DNA of 64,000 nucleotides from Choristoneura fumiferana. Lineage: Eukaryota > Arthropoda > Insecta > Lepidoptera > Tortricidae. Below the pieces are notes generated by a model. That model was given only the letters and a program-made list of their open reading frames with translations, made no database searches and was not told the DNA's origin. Positions 34,530 to 43,939 of this stretch are shown here, one piece after another. The stretch's first letter is position 1; each line of letters opens with the position of its first letter. The stretch is from assembly GCF_025370935.1 (NCBI RefSeq), contig NC_133476.1:8050240-8114239 (forward strand), given 5' to 3'. Both the position numbers and the translations under genes were made by a program.

Positions 34530-35350
34530 ATACTTATCGTATAATTAAATGTAAACAAACATACCGTAAAATGAGGTTACTTTGCCCCGATGCCCCCCAA
34601 TGGGTAACTATGCTCCAATTCTGTATTTTGTTTAAATGTCTTGGAAGTCGAAGTCCCGGTACCCGATACACTTCCCAATGAAGTGGAAACACTGAACTTT
34701 AATTCTTTTTCCGATATTTTCTTTTCTTTACCTGTCAGACGCCGTACAGGGAGAAGATGGAGTGCAATGATATATAATATTAAATATATATATATATATA
34801 TATATTGTATATATTAATAAAAACAACATTATGACGTAGTTTAAGCAAGCCAGCATAATAGTAGGGGCGATCTACTTTATATAAATACATATATTATGAG
34901 CATACCATAGGTAATAATTTTTAAAATAAAACAAAGATTACGAAATTTTGAGCAAATATATCGGAGCAAATTAACCACATTTAAGGGTAAGTAATGTTAC
35001 TTTTCCAAACAGGCCATTTCAGTAAGTATCGACGCTCTGTACCTACGCTAGGTAATCGCAGAATACCTACGTGCAATGCTCTCTCGGGTAAATACGTCAT
35101 AAAACCACTCGCCCGAAAAGAAAATGTGTGCAAATCATGTTTCCCAACCACGTAGTTTTATATTACGACACAAAATAAAACTAATAAGACTCCTATTCAA
35201 TTCACTTGCGAACAATCATGTTATGCCGCTTGTTTTCTTGTCGCATTACAAATATTACAATAGGTATAAGTTTTACCTACTGAACTCTGAGTAAGGGAGG
35301 GGCTGTTGTGCCTGTGGGGAAATTATAACTACTTATCTTTAAATAACATC
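34530..35350. other. No gene; (TA)n run
   Basis: A TA microsatellite lies at about 34785-34806. GAGGTTACTTTGCCCCGATG and ATGTTACTTTTCCAAAC sit near the recombinase but I could not pair them into element ends. Confidence 0.4.
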
Positions 35351-35355
35351 TAAGT

Positions 35356-35599
35356 TAGAGCTTGTCTAATTTAAAATGACGCGTCCCTCACTCAACTAAA
35401 ATCAGTTCATTATGAAATTATGACTAGTTAGACAGCAAATCTTACAATAAACGGTCTGAGTTGGACTCGGGCGGTTTTATTGTAAGATTTGCTAAATCCC
35501 CGTTAGATGCAGGTCATTGTAAGATTTGCTATCTAACTAGCCATAATGAACTGATTTAGTTGAATGATGGACGCGTCATTTTAAATTAGACAAGCTCTA
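35356..35599. mobile_element. 244-bp long-TIR MITE, probable TA target
   Basis: TAGAGCTTGTCTAATTTAAA at the left is matched in reverse by TTTAAATTAGACAAGCTCTA at the right. Inverted homology runs some 90 bp inwards, through GACGCGTCC and AGTTCATTATG. If TA is the duplicated target, the element body is 35358-35597 (Tc1/mariner-like MITE). AAATCTTACAATAA and its inverse recur in the core. Confidence 0.75.
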
Positions 35600-35623
35600 C
35601 CCATTTAGATAAACTTCCATCAT

Positions 35624-35790
35624 CATCATCCCTGCCTAGGTATATTCGCCCCAGTGCTGAACACAGGCCTTTTCTCAGACAGGCCGTAATTGCCACGCGG
35701 ACCCAGTGCGGATTGGGAACTTCACAAACACCATTGAATTGCTTTGCAGGTTTATTTCCTCACGATAATTTCCTTAAATTTTATAATGTA
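35624..35790 (-). mobile_element. SINE family B, 3' part
   Basis: CATCATCATCCCTGCCTAGG, GGACCCAGTGCGGATTGGGA and CACCATTGAATTGCTTTGCA match 19514-19845 from its ATG tail inward. It stops near TTTCCTTAAA, so the tRNA head is missing. Confidence 0.8.
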
Positions 35791-35904
35791 GTAATTTCAA
35801 TGGTTTAAATTGACCTACAATAATAACTCCTGTGTATATTTTTTATCGGTCGGTGTTTTTCGGTGAATGCAAGTGGCGAGTTGCGGTTATTGTGACGTTC
35901 TAAA

Positions 35905-35950
35905 TTGGAGGCCTTTGTTCAGCACTGGATGTCTTCCGGCTGATTCAACT
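35905..35950 (+). repeat. Short RTE-like LINE tail
   Basis: GGAGGCCTTTGTTCAGCACT and GATGTCTTCCGGCTGA is the LINE terminal block only. Confidence 0.55.
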
Positions 35951-36041
35951 TATTTCATTCAACAAAAACAAGCCTCATAATACACTATAAGCACTAAATA
36001 GTACCAGTAAAAATACTACCGAGTAATATGGTGTTCGAGAT

Positions 36042-36178
36042 GGACGGATGACTTGGGTAAAGACGCGGGTTCACGGTGGATGCAGGCCGCTGCCAATCTT
36101 AGCAATTGGAGGTCTATGAGGGAGGCCTATGAGCAGTGGACATCCTATGGCTGACATGATAATAATAATAATAATTGA
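36042..36178 (+). mobile_element. RTE-like LINE 3' end with (ATA)n tail
   Basis: The frame reads RWTDDLGKDAGSRWMQAAA, NLSNWRSMREAYEQWTSYG and stop at 36151-36153, then ATGATAATAATAATAATAAT. It is the same terminal block as 25972-26185 from a diverged subfamily; similar tails are at 48447, 56070 and 56884. Confidence 0.7.
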
Positions 36179-36559
36179 TTTGTACATAAGCATGTTACAG
36201 TTCACTATACAATAATTAGGTTTGTACATGAGAGTCATTATAGAGTATTCAGAAATTCTGTCCCCTAAACTAGGTATAAAATACCTGTATCTTAGGGGCA
36301 AATGATTTCTCCGATTTCGAACGTCTTAAATACAATGTTAGGACAAAATGGCAGTACAATAACTTTCTTTAGAACAATGAAAAGCAATTATAGTAACAAG
36401 GTAATAATTGGTTTAACCAATAGCAAAACGATGAACACTCAGGGATTATCAGAAAAGAAAAAACTAGATTAGACATACACCAAGTGGAATATGCTCTATA
36501 AAAAAGTAAACAATCAGGGATGACCTATATTACAGATACAAGAAGATTCTCAGTATCAC

Positions 36560-37045
36560 TGTACGTCAATTTTAGCAACCAACTTTTAACTTTATTCTTG
36601 ACTTTATATTGGTTAAAGGTATAGATAGAGATCAATCTATGGATCTTATTATACAGGCGCGTACTTTGAGCAGAAACTGGCGACGGGCAAACGAAGTGCG
36701 TGAAGGGACAATTTTACATACACAATGACTTGGACGTTTTCGAAGTATAGTAACATCTTAAGGCAAAAAGGAGTGCTGACGCAATATTACCCGCAGAATA
36801 TACAGCTGCCTTACCGAGAGTACTTGAGACTCGGAATAGAGTTTTTTAGTAGAGTAGTCTTTCCTTCTGAATTGCATCACCTTTAGGATCGCTCTCTGAG
36901 CTCTTTCAACATTCAGCAGAACAGTCTTATAGGTTCCTCCCCATACAGGAATACAGTAGGAAATGATGGATTGGCAGAGACTTTGATAGACCAGAAACAG
37001 GGTTTCAGGGCGCAGAATGTCTGAGATCCTTAAAGATATATACAT
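36560..37045 (-). mobile_element. LINE reverse transcriptase C-terminus (CR1/Jockey-like)
   Basis: The minus strand reads ISDILRPETLFLVYQSLCQS, then IISYCIPVWGGTYKT, VERAQRAILKVMQFR and YSESQVLSVRQLYILRVILR. The YxSLxxSxIxYCIxVWG and ERAQRAILK motifs are the conserved segment after the palm in CR1/Jockey-type reverse transcriptases. After a frameshift near 36755, the protein continues as ARRQFLLKVRACIIRSI toward 36600. It is 5'-truncated and frameshifted, and belongs to a different LINE family from the RTE-like copies. Confidence 0.75.
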
Positions 37046-37064
37046 ACATGATATATACATGATA

Positions 37065-37430
37065 CATGATGATGGTATGGTGTCGGCAAATTGGATACCT
37101 TGGACCTCATCCTACTTCCCGCCAAAAATCTAAACTAAGTCCTTTCCAACTTGTCTTCGCCATATTGTCGCGAGGCCATGACATTGCATTGGTAAAAACA
37201 TTTACATGGAATCTGTGCCACGTTAAAATGTGAGAACAATTTCTCTATTGTTGTTTTGAAACTTGTTTTTGAAAGAAAAAGCGTCTTAATCAGATTAGAT
37301 AAGCGCAATTTTATCAACAATGTTTGTCTTCTTTTTGAGGTTTCTCCATCTGAAGTGATGCTTATGCGGCTGCCCGAATGAGGATTGTGTTTCGAGCGCG
37401 TGTGTATGTATGTAATATGTGTAGGTAGGT
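37065..37430. other. Left flank of the CCCTTACG element; no gene
   Basis: The 105-codon minus frame 37135-37452 has no recognisable domain and runs into the element's TIR. Confidence 0.4.
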
Positions 37431-37994
37431 ATATCGATGGTGGAAGTCTCAATTGACGTAAGGGACAAAATGCTACTTTTCAGGAGAGCGAAAAGAAGTT
37501 TTTGGTAATTTTCAAACCCTCACAGCATTGTTAGTCTTTAACTTAGCAGGACGTTATAATTACGTAAAATCTTGAATTTTCTTGCTTTTCAACGTGAAAC
37601 TATAGACATTTTCGTAAAAAGCTTAATAAGAAAAATAGCTGTCCCTTACGCCCGTGACATACGGGTGTCATAGCCCCTTACACCCATAAACCGTTAATAA
37701 ATAAATAATGTAGTAACCGATTTTTGGTCTTATAGGACATTTTATATTTTATTTGCTACATATTTGGACGTAAGTTCCTGTAGAAAAATTAAAAAAAATA
37801 GTGAATTAACTCAAAGAACCACTTTAATTATTTAAAATAACGCGCAAAAGCCATAATTTTGCACGTCCCCTTAAAATATATGTAATTTGTAACATTTTCT
37901 TTAAATGGACATTATAAGTTAAAAGTTAAATAAAACTCAAATAAATTTTATAACGTTTTAAACTTTCGTGATTCTCACTCATAGTCAAAATACC

Positions 37995-38150
37995 ACCAAC
38001 GGGACTTATCACGCTAACACACACGAGTAATATTTACCTCGACGTTTCGGCAACATTGCAGTGGCCGTGGTCACGAGTGGACTGAAGTGTGGGGTGTCAA
38101 GTCTGCCTAGCAGCGCGAGTCCTTCGAACTACCCGCACTTGATCACTAAT
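37995..38150 (-). mobile_element. Penelope-like element, terminal non-coding segment
   Basis: CCTCGACGTTTCGGCAACAT and GTGGCCGTGGTCACGAGTGG is a segment I associate with ends of Penelope-like elements in moths. It lies just beyond the end of the GIY-YIG reading frame at 38209-38448, in the expected order. Confidence 0.5.
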
Positions 38151-38208
38151 AGTACCAGCACTCGTATCACGAACTACCAGCACTTGGTGATTTTTATTTG
38201 TCACCCCA

Positions 38209-38448
38209 TCACATCGACTCACAACACTCATCCCGACGTCGACACTTATTAATAACAGGATTCCACGAAGATAAAAGCTTATATCCATCGTCCCGGTTGA
38301 CATTTTTATGCTTTTTTATTTCAACTGCTTCGCGTACCATTCTTGAGTAGAAATGACGTTCCGTGGACAGAATTTTCGGATTGTAAAGCTCAATCCAGTG
38401 GTTTGGTCCTGACTCCAACAAATGCTCGGCTATGGCTGACTTGTTTGT
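38209..38448 (-). pseudogene. Penelope-like element, C-terminal GIY-YIG endonuclease remnant
   Basis: The minus strand reads NKSAIAEHLLESGPNHWIEL, PKILSTERHFYSRMVREAVE and IKKHKNVNRDDGYKLLSSWN-PVI. The AEH, YxxRxxREAxEIxKHxNxNRxDG and SWNP pattern is the distal part of the GIY-YIG endonuclease that Penelope-like retroelements use to nick target DNA. An in-frame stop lies just upstream, and no reverse transcriptase remains. It is a dead fragment inserted inside the CCCTTACG element. Recognition is by pattern; a profile search would settle it. Confidence 0.7.
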
Positions 38449-38624
38449 TTATAGCTGAGAGGGTCAAGGAAGATATTGCAGCTGTTAAAAATCGCCAAGT
38501 AAATAAGTTTTTATCCCGGAAAATAGCATAGTTCCGGGGGGTAGCGATAAACGAACTGATGATGTTGTTGATGACGATGATGATGAAATGATTTTCACTA
38601 CCACCACCGGCGTACTAACTCTGC

Positions 38625-38800
38625 TTGCTTGCATTATTGCTTACATGCTTGCTTGCTTGCTTGCATGCTTGCTTGCATGTTTGATTGCATGCTTGCTTGC
38701 ACTATTTCTTGCACATTTGGGAGTATTCTTGCTTGATTTGTTGTTTGCATGCATGCTTGCCTTCTGGCTTCACGCTTGCTTGCATGCATGCTTGCACTAT
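38625..38800. repeat. (TTGC/ATGC)n tandem array, left block
   Basis: Repeats of GCTTGCTTGCATGCTTGC. The stretch GCACTATTTCTTGCACATTT GGGAGTAT is repeated in the right block. The leucine/cysteine/alanine-rich plus frame and the 174-codon glutamine/alanine/serine-rich minus frame (38634-39158) are translations of this array, not genes. Confidence 0.9.
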
Positions 38801-38989
38801 TTATGCTTCCTCTAACACACTGATTGCAGCTGTGAGGGAGTGGGACGCCAGCCTGCTTCATGAGCGCTGGAGGAGATATCATAGACCGGTCATCGCGGGA
38901 TCGGGGTAACCCGCGAAGTTCATCTAACCCAGGCCAATAAAATTGCATGTTTGTTGATTTGATTGACAAAATTACATGCTCACTTGCAA

Positions 38990-39100
38990 GCTTGTTTAGG
39001 TAGTTGCTTACATGCTTGCTTGCTTGCATGCTTTCTTGCACGCTTGCTTGCACTATTTCTTGCACATTTGGGAGTATGCTTGCTTGAGTTGTTGTTTCAA
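38990..39100. repeat. (TTGC/ATGC)n tandem array, right block
   Basis: It repeats the same units and the same TTTGGGAGTAT...GTTGTTT segment as 38694-38745 (here 39045-39096), so a block of about 350 bp was duplicated. The intervening 38820-38940 is unique and moderately GC-rich. Confidence 0.85.
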
Positions 39101-39199
39101 TCACTACAAGTTCTAAAAACCATCTGTTTTGATGCCTCCTACGACCTAACATTAACAAGGTATTTTAATGAACTAAAAGAAGCAAGCAAGGTATTTTAC

Positions 39200-39545
39200 T
39201 TTAAGTGCCCCTTACACCCATAAAGTAACCTCAATTTTTAAAATGTGTGTTTGTAACTGTCCCTTACGACTAACAATTTACTCTAGTTTTAGCTTTTGAT
39301 GTCCCTTACGCCCATAAGAGTATTCCTTATTTTATAAGTTGCTGTTGTTTAATGCCCCTTACGACGTACCAATTACACCTTTTTTTAAAATGTCTGTTTG
39401 CTACTGCCCCTTACGACCGACAATTTACTCTAGCTCTTGCTTTTTATACCCCTTACGCCCATAAAAGTATTTCTTATTTTATAAATTGCTGTTTTTTAAT
39501 GTCCCTTACGACGTTCCGATTATACCATTTTTAACCCTCAACATA
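39200..39545 (+). repeat. Degenerate tandem array of CCCTTACG units
   Basis: Seven motif copies occur at 41-57-base spacing, alternating between a CCCATAA-type and an ACGTWCC/ACYGACAA-type follow-on. The larger unit of about 147 bp (39301 and 39448) contains TTTACTCTAG and CTTATTTTATAA blocks. Spacing is irregular and the intervals are related to one another, so it is not CRISPR-like. Confidence 0.8.
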
Positions 39546-39576
39546 CATAATTAATTATACAGGCCTATTATGTATG

Positions 39577-39630
39577 CATCATCATCTCGGCCTATATACG
39601 TCCCACTGCTGGGCACAGGCTTCCTTTATT
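39577..39630 (-). repeat. SINE family B, extreme 3' end
   Basis: CATCATCATCTCGGCCTATA and CGTCCCACTGCTGGGCACAG is the ATG-tail end only. It lies within the CCCTTACG element, so it inserted into it or was carried along. Confidence 0.75.
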
Positions 39631-40377
39631 AGGATCTGTCAGGACAGCTTAAAATAAACAAAGTAGCTAAGAGAAATTTACCTCAACATCCTTGACTGAA
39701 ATTCCATTACGGAAATGTTAGCTCGACGTCAAGCCATTAGGGGATCCATCAACTTAATCTTCTTTTTTTGTTTTTCTTTTGGCATCTTATAAAAAAATAC
39801 GCGCGTTGACAAAGAACAAACGTAGGCAATCAAATACGTCCTCCGTGTTTGACGTGTCTGGCACGACTGACCGAATGTGCAATGCGTAAACGCTCGGCGC
39901 GTGGAAGGTAGGTAGACGCGTTAGTATTTTGATGATAGGTACAATAAATAGGTACAGGCGGTAAGGTTACGCCCAACAACTTCTTGCTTTTTTATCTTAT
40001 TCGTTATAAAATGTTGGGGTGTAAAGGGCAATGAAACAATAATTGACCCATACGCCCTTTTATTACTTTTACGTTGGTTTTTTTTTTAACGACATGAGCC
40101 GAGTCGTAAAGGACATATGAGACTGCCACAGCCCCTTACGACCCAAATATTAAAAAAATAATACATTTACGCCATTTTTCAGCTCAAATATTTTATATCA
40201 TGTCCCTTAAGCTATTTTATTTTGAAATAATAAATGTTGATAACAGCAAAAGTAAGGGGCGTATCGTAACTTGAATACTACCAATCGACAGAGAAAAAAA
40301 AACTCTAATTTTCTATGTTTAAAAGTGATTTTCGGTATTTTGTCCCTTACGCCAATTGAGACTTCCACCATCGATAT

Positions 40378-41590
40378 GTATATATCTATTTCTTTGGTCC
40401 CATTTGGGATCAAAAAATATTTTGTACAGCAACAACATTGGTCTCAAATGAAAACTAAAAAGAAAAAATAATTAGCCTATTCTAAAGAAATACATACATG
40501 ATATAGAATAAAAATGAATTGCCGAAATGTATGTAAGCCCATAACTCCGAATGACGGCACCGAATTGGATAATTATTTTTTTGTTGCGTGCGTTATTGTT
40601 AGGACAAGGTTTGTGCATAACAAATTAAAAAGAAACCGGCCAAGAGCGTGTCGGACACTCCCAACATAGGGTTCCGTAGCCACTCGATGCCGTAGACGCT
40701 CGATTTTAATGAAAATTTGCACTTTAAAGTTGAATATTTTGCAAACAAATCACTGAATCGAAAAATCGTTTTAGCAACCCCTTAATGGTTTAAAAAGACC
40801 TATCCAACCAACGATACCCCATACTACAAGGTTGGATGAGAAAAAAAAACACCCCCACTTTACGTCTATGGGAGGTACTCCAAAAAATTTTTTTTAAATG
40901 TTTTAATTACATCATTTTGTCGGCATAGTTTACATATATATTCGTGCAAAATTACAGCTTTCTAGCATCGATAGTCCCTGAGCAAAGCCGCGGGCAACAG
41001 CTAGTTTTTGATAATTATGTAATTTAAAAGACAATCTTATTAATTTTTTTGACTGCAAGTTTACGTTTTAAATGCGTATTTTGACCATGGTACAGTCTAT
41101 ATGTCAGCTAGTCACTACGAGTATAAATATTTAATATTCAGTTAAGGCTATCAGTTCTTAAGAAAATAAATTACCTACTCCAAAGCATGAACATTGAACA
41201 CACCTGCCAATTTTACACGCACGTCCTTAGCAAAAACTAGTCCTAAGTCAAACATACAAAGGTCAAATTATCTAACAGTATTGTAAATCCACAACGGACT
41301 GGTCGCGTGCGCAACTCAGTGACACACTTCCGAGGGAGATTTCCGACGCTCGGCCTACTGACCGAGTCCCTTGGTTATATCACCATCAATACAGTTTTGC
41401 GGTAGTGACAAGCCATCGTAATTATATGGTGGCAAGTGACGAGAAATAGACATTATAAGTGGGTAATGTTATCAGACGTTACTTTGTGAAAATCAATGAA
41501 CTAAAAGAATTTTTTTTTTTTTTTCTTTAAAGAATATCTTGCATAAACTTAGCTATCATAAGGCCGCGGGTGAGCAAAAAAATTATTATA
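40378..41590. other. No gene; dispersed 'gtgtcggacac' repeat at 40640-40990
   Basis: AAACCGGCCAAGAGCGTGTC and CAACATAGGGTTCCGTAGCC open a repeat that ends near GAGCAAAGCCGCGGGCAACA around 40995. A second copy is at 61447-61700. This is a frequent moth repeat of uncertain class. The rest is unassigned. Confidence 0.55.
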
Positions 41591-41596
41591 GTTCAT

Positions 41597-41756
41597 TCAA
41601 AGTCAAAGTCAAAATATCTTTATTCAATTTTGGCTATAACAAGCACTATGTCAAAAAAATCTACCACCGGTTCGGAAAAACCTCTGTTGAGAAGAATCCG
41701 GCAAGAAACTCAACGAGGTATTTTTTTAAACAGATTTACAATATTATTAAATGATA
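41597..41756 (-). mobile_element. LINE 3' UTR and (TTTGAC)n tail, split by Tc1
   Basis: In reverse the block runs from CCTCGTTGAGTTTCTTGCCG through CCGAACCGGTGGTAGA to AATAAAGATATTTTGACTTT and GACTTTGACTTTG. It continues on the far side of the Tc1 insertion (43507-43700), where the LINE's C-terminal codons are found. Confidence 0.75.
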
Positions 41757-43506
41757 TACAGTTGTGGTCATATAATTAAGAACGATTTTTTATAGAGAAG
41801 ATTTTTTCAAACTGACAAGTGTTACTAACTGTATGTATATTTTTGTACTTCTCTCGGTATCGTAAAACTTTTCCTTACTAGCGGTAAATTCATTTATACA
41901 TATAATTGGCTAAAAAATAAATAGATAAACTTTATATATTACATCTAAACCTAGTATTACTACTTACTGGCTGGTCATATAATTAAGAACGCTGAATAGT
42001 TTATTTTTTATTCAAATTTAAATAGAGAACGGACCGCCGCTTTGTGGTTTTAGGTTATTATTTGAATAATTTTGGCGCCATTTAGTGCCGTAAAAGTCTT
42101 AAAGGCGATTGCTTCATATAAAAACAACGGGAAAAAATAAAAGTTGTGATAAATCTACAAGAAAAGTAATACTAAAACTTCGCGACAAGAATTAGTCGTA
42201 TAAACACATAGCCGATCATCTGCAATGTTCAAAAACTATGGTTTTCCACGCCATAAAGCATTTTGCTACGTATCAAACTACTTCAAATGTTCCGCGTGTA
42301 CCTAGACAAAGAAAGTCATCTCGTCGAGATGATCGAAATATCGTTCGTTTGGCAAAACAAAATTCTTTTAAAGGGTCTAATGAGTTGAGAAAAGAATATT
42401 TTGGCGAAAACAACCCTTCAGCAATCTCGGCACGCAGTATTCGAATGCGTTTGGTGGAAGAAAAGTTGCACGGAAGGATAGCAAGGAAGGTGCCTATGTT
42501 GAAACGATGTCATAGGCAAGCCCGGCTTGCATTTGCAAGAAGATATGAAAACTGGACAGTCAGACAGTGGAAAAACGTTATTTTTTCTGACGAGACAAAA
42601 ATAAATAGGGTATGTTCTGATGGCAAACGATATGTAAAACTGCCTCCAAATAAAGCATCCGACCCAAAGTACACAAAAGTAACTTTAAAGCATGGCGGGG
42701 GAAATGTAAAAATTTGGGGATGTTTTTCTGGACATGGTGTTTGACCTGTTAGGCTGATAGAAGGAAACATGGATCAATTTCAATACAAAAACATACTGGA
42801 AGAAACAATGTTACCATATGCTGAAGGCGTGCTTCCGGTTATTTGGACATTCCAGCACGACAATGATCCCAAGCATACTGCACGTACCGTTAAGGAATTC
42901 CTCACATCGCAATCAGTTTCTGTCTTAGATTGGCCAGCCAACAGCCCCGATCTTAGAGCAATAGAGCATCTTTGGTGCGAAGTCAAGAAAAAAGTTTCAA
43001 ATCGACAGTGTGGCAATTTAAGAGAACTGTATGACGTATTCTTAGAAGAATGGAACTCTGTCTCTCTTGCGAAATGTCAAAAAATGATAGATTCAATGCC
43101 TCGCCGGTGTAAGGCAGTAATAAAAAGCCGTGGACATGCTACTAACTATTAATTTTAGTTAAAATGTATTACATTGCTTTTTTTTCTGTACAAACTTCAC
43201 GTTAGTGTGATTTAGTTAATCTAAGTTTCAAATAAAAAAACTTTCGAACCGTTCAATAAATCGTTCTTAATTATTTGTCCAGCTTCATTACTATTTGAAT
43301 TTGTTACTAAAGAGAATAAAAACAAAATTTGTAAAAAAATTACAGTAATTTTATTCTTTATTCTAAATCCCGTTTGCTCTATTCATGTGGCTATTTCATA
43401 ACGTAACTAGTTACTTCTAAGAAGGACCCACGACTACACATGACATGATTTAGTTAAAAATAATCTGGAACTTCAAATCGTTCTTAATTACGTGGCCACC
43501 ACTGTA
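41757..43506 (+). mobile_element. Tc1-like transposon with IR/DR ends and TA duplication
   Basis: The element body 41759-43504 (1746 bp) starts CAGTTGTGGTCATATAATTA and ends TAATTACGTGGCCACCACTG, with TA on both sides. Each end has an outer and an inner copy of the binding-site-like sequence GGTCATATAATTAAGAACG: outer 41766-41784, inner 41973-41991 at left; complements at 43262-43281 (inner) and 43479-43498 (outer) at right. This double-site arrangement is the IR/DR type known from Sleeping Beauty-like elements. The transposase is disabled. Confidence 0.9.
42127..43152 (+). pseudogene. Tc1-like DD34E transposase, two stops and lost start
   Basis: Transposase that would cut and paste the surrounding element at TA sites. 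The frame covers 341 codons, the usual Tc1 size. An N-terminal helix-turn-helix region (SYKHIADHLQCSKTMVFHAI, about 24-43) is followed by the catalytic core: Asp155 in FSDETK, Asp245 in QHDNDPKHT and Glu280 in NSPDLRAIEHLW, with 34 residues between the last two. GGG-KIWGCFSG before the break is the usual pre-core motif. Defects: the expected start position is ACG (42127-42129), TAG at 42193-42195 and TGA at 42742-42744. Two open halves remain (42238-42744, 42769-43152). The few lesions suggest moderate age. Confidence 0.9.
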
Positions 43507-43700
43507 TATACATTTAATTAATTTGGAATTATTTCCAAATATCCCTGTCCATGATATAATCATTAACTTTATAATACGCCTTAGATATTAATGTCTTCTT
43601 GACAATAGATCTGAATTTTGTATCCGTTTCATTTGTAATATTTTTTGAAATTTTATTATAAAAACGAGTTACATTAAGAACAAGTAGGTATCGATACAGG
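43507..43700 (-). mobile_element. LINE ORF C-terminus, other half of the Tc1-split LINE
   Basis: The minus strand reads VLNVTRFYNKISKNITNETD, TKFRSIVKKTLISKAYYKV and NDYIMDRDIWK then stop. The TRFYNK...KFRxxVKKxLxxKAYYxxxDYxxD pattern is the usual end of CR1/Jockey-type LINE polyproteins. The 3' UTR follows and resumes at 41756 across the Tc1 element, confirming order of insertion. Confidence 0.75.
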
Positions 43701-43832
43701 TTGCCATTGAGCTATTGTTGATAAGTATGTCTCTTTTGAATCGCCACACTCTTGACAGAGTGGTTGTGCTTACCGGTTGAGGATCAATAGCGAACCTTCA
43801 TGAAAATTTTCTTGGGAAACTAGGTACCTAGT

Positions 43833-43937
43833 AAATTCGAAAATCGAAATTCGTATATCGTACCGTCCCGCCGACATTTATATTATTTAATACGAGAGTG
43901 AGAGGATGGTACGCCACGAACTTTGATTTTCGAATTT
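43833..43937. mobile_element. Palindromic MITE, 'taccgtccc' family, copy 1
   Basis: AATTCGAAAATCGAAATTCG at the left pairs with CGAACTTTGATTTTCGAATT at the right; the middle has ATCGTACCGTCCCGCCGACA and GAGAGTGAGAGGATGGTACG. Copies 2 and 3 are at 47103-47213 and 63488-63600. Confidence 0.75.
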
Positions 43938-43939
43938 CA

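Larger units (their letters stand above)
37431..40377. mobile_element. 2.9-kb TIR element with CCCTTACG motif array
   Basis: CGATGGTGGAAGTCTCAATT at 37435 is matched in reverse by AATTGAGACTTCCACCATCG ending at 40373; the 37-bp inverted ends (37435-37471 and 40337-40373) differ at one base. ATAT flanks both (37431-37434, 40374-40377) and may be a 4-bp target duplication, but it continues the palindrome CGATAT so is ambiguous. The motif YCCCTTACG, with a following MCCATA or ACC, lies in the TIR itself and at about 37642, 37671, 39204, 39258, 39301, 39354, 39403, 39447, 39499, 40131 and 40202, with an inverted copy near 40252. No transposase frame is present. A Penelope-like fragment and TTGC repeats sit inside. 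Confidence 0.65.

Noticed and set aside
37135..37452. 105-codon minus frame next to the CCCTTACG element
   Set aside because: No domain; it reads across the element's terminal repeat.
38634..39158. 174-codon minus-strand open frame rich in Gln, Ala, Ser
   Set aside because: It is the translation of the TTGC/ATGC tandem array on both sides; no domain and no codon signature.
39200..39545. CRISPR-like look of repeated CCCTTACG units
   Set aside because: Spacing is irregular, the repeats are only 8-15 bases, the intervals are related to each other, and the genome is eukaryotic.
41757..43506. Idea that the Tc1 element could be active
   Set aside because: Lost start codon and two in-frame stops in the transposase; it could only move if supplied in trans.
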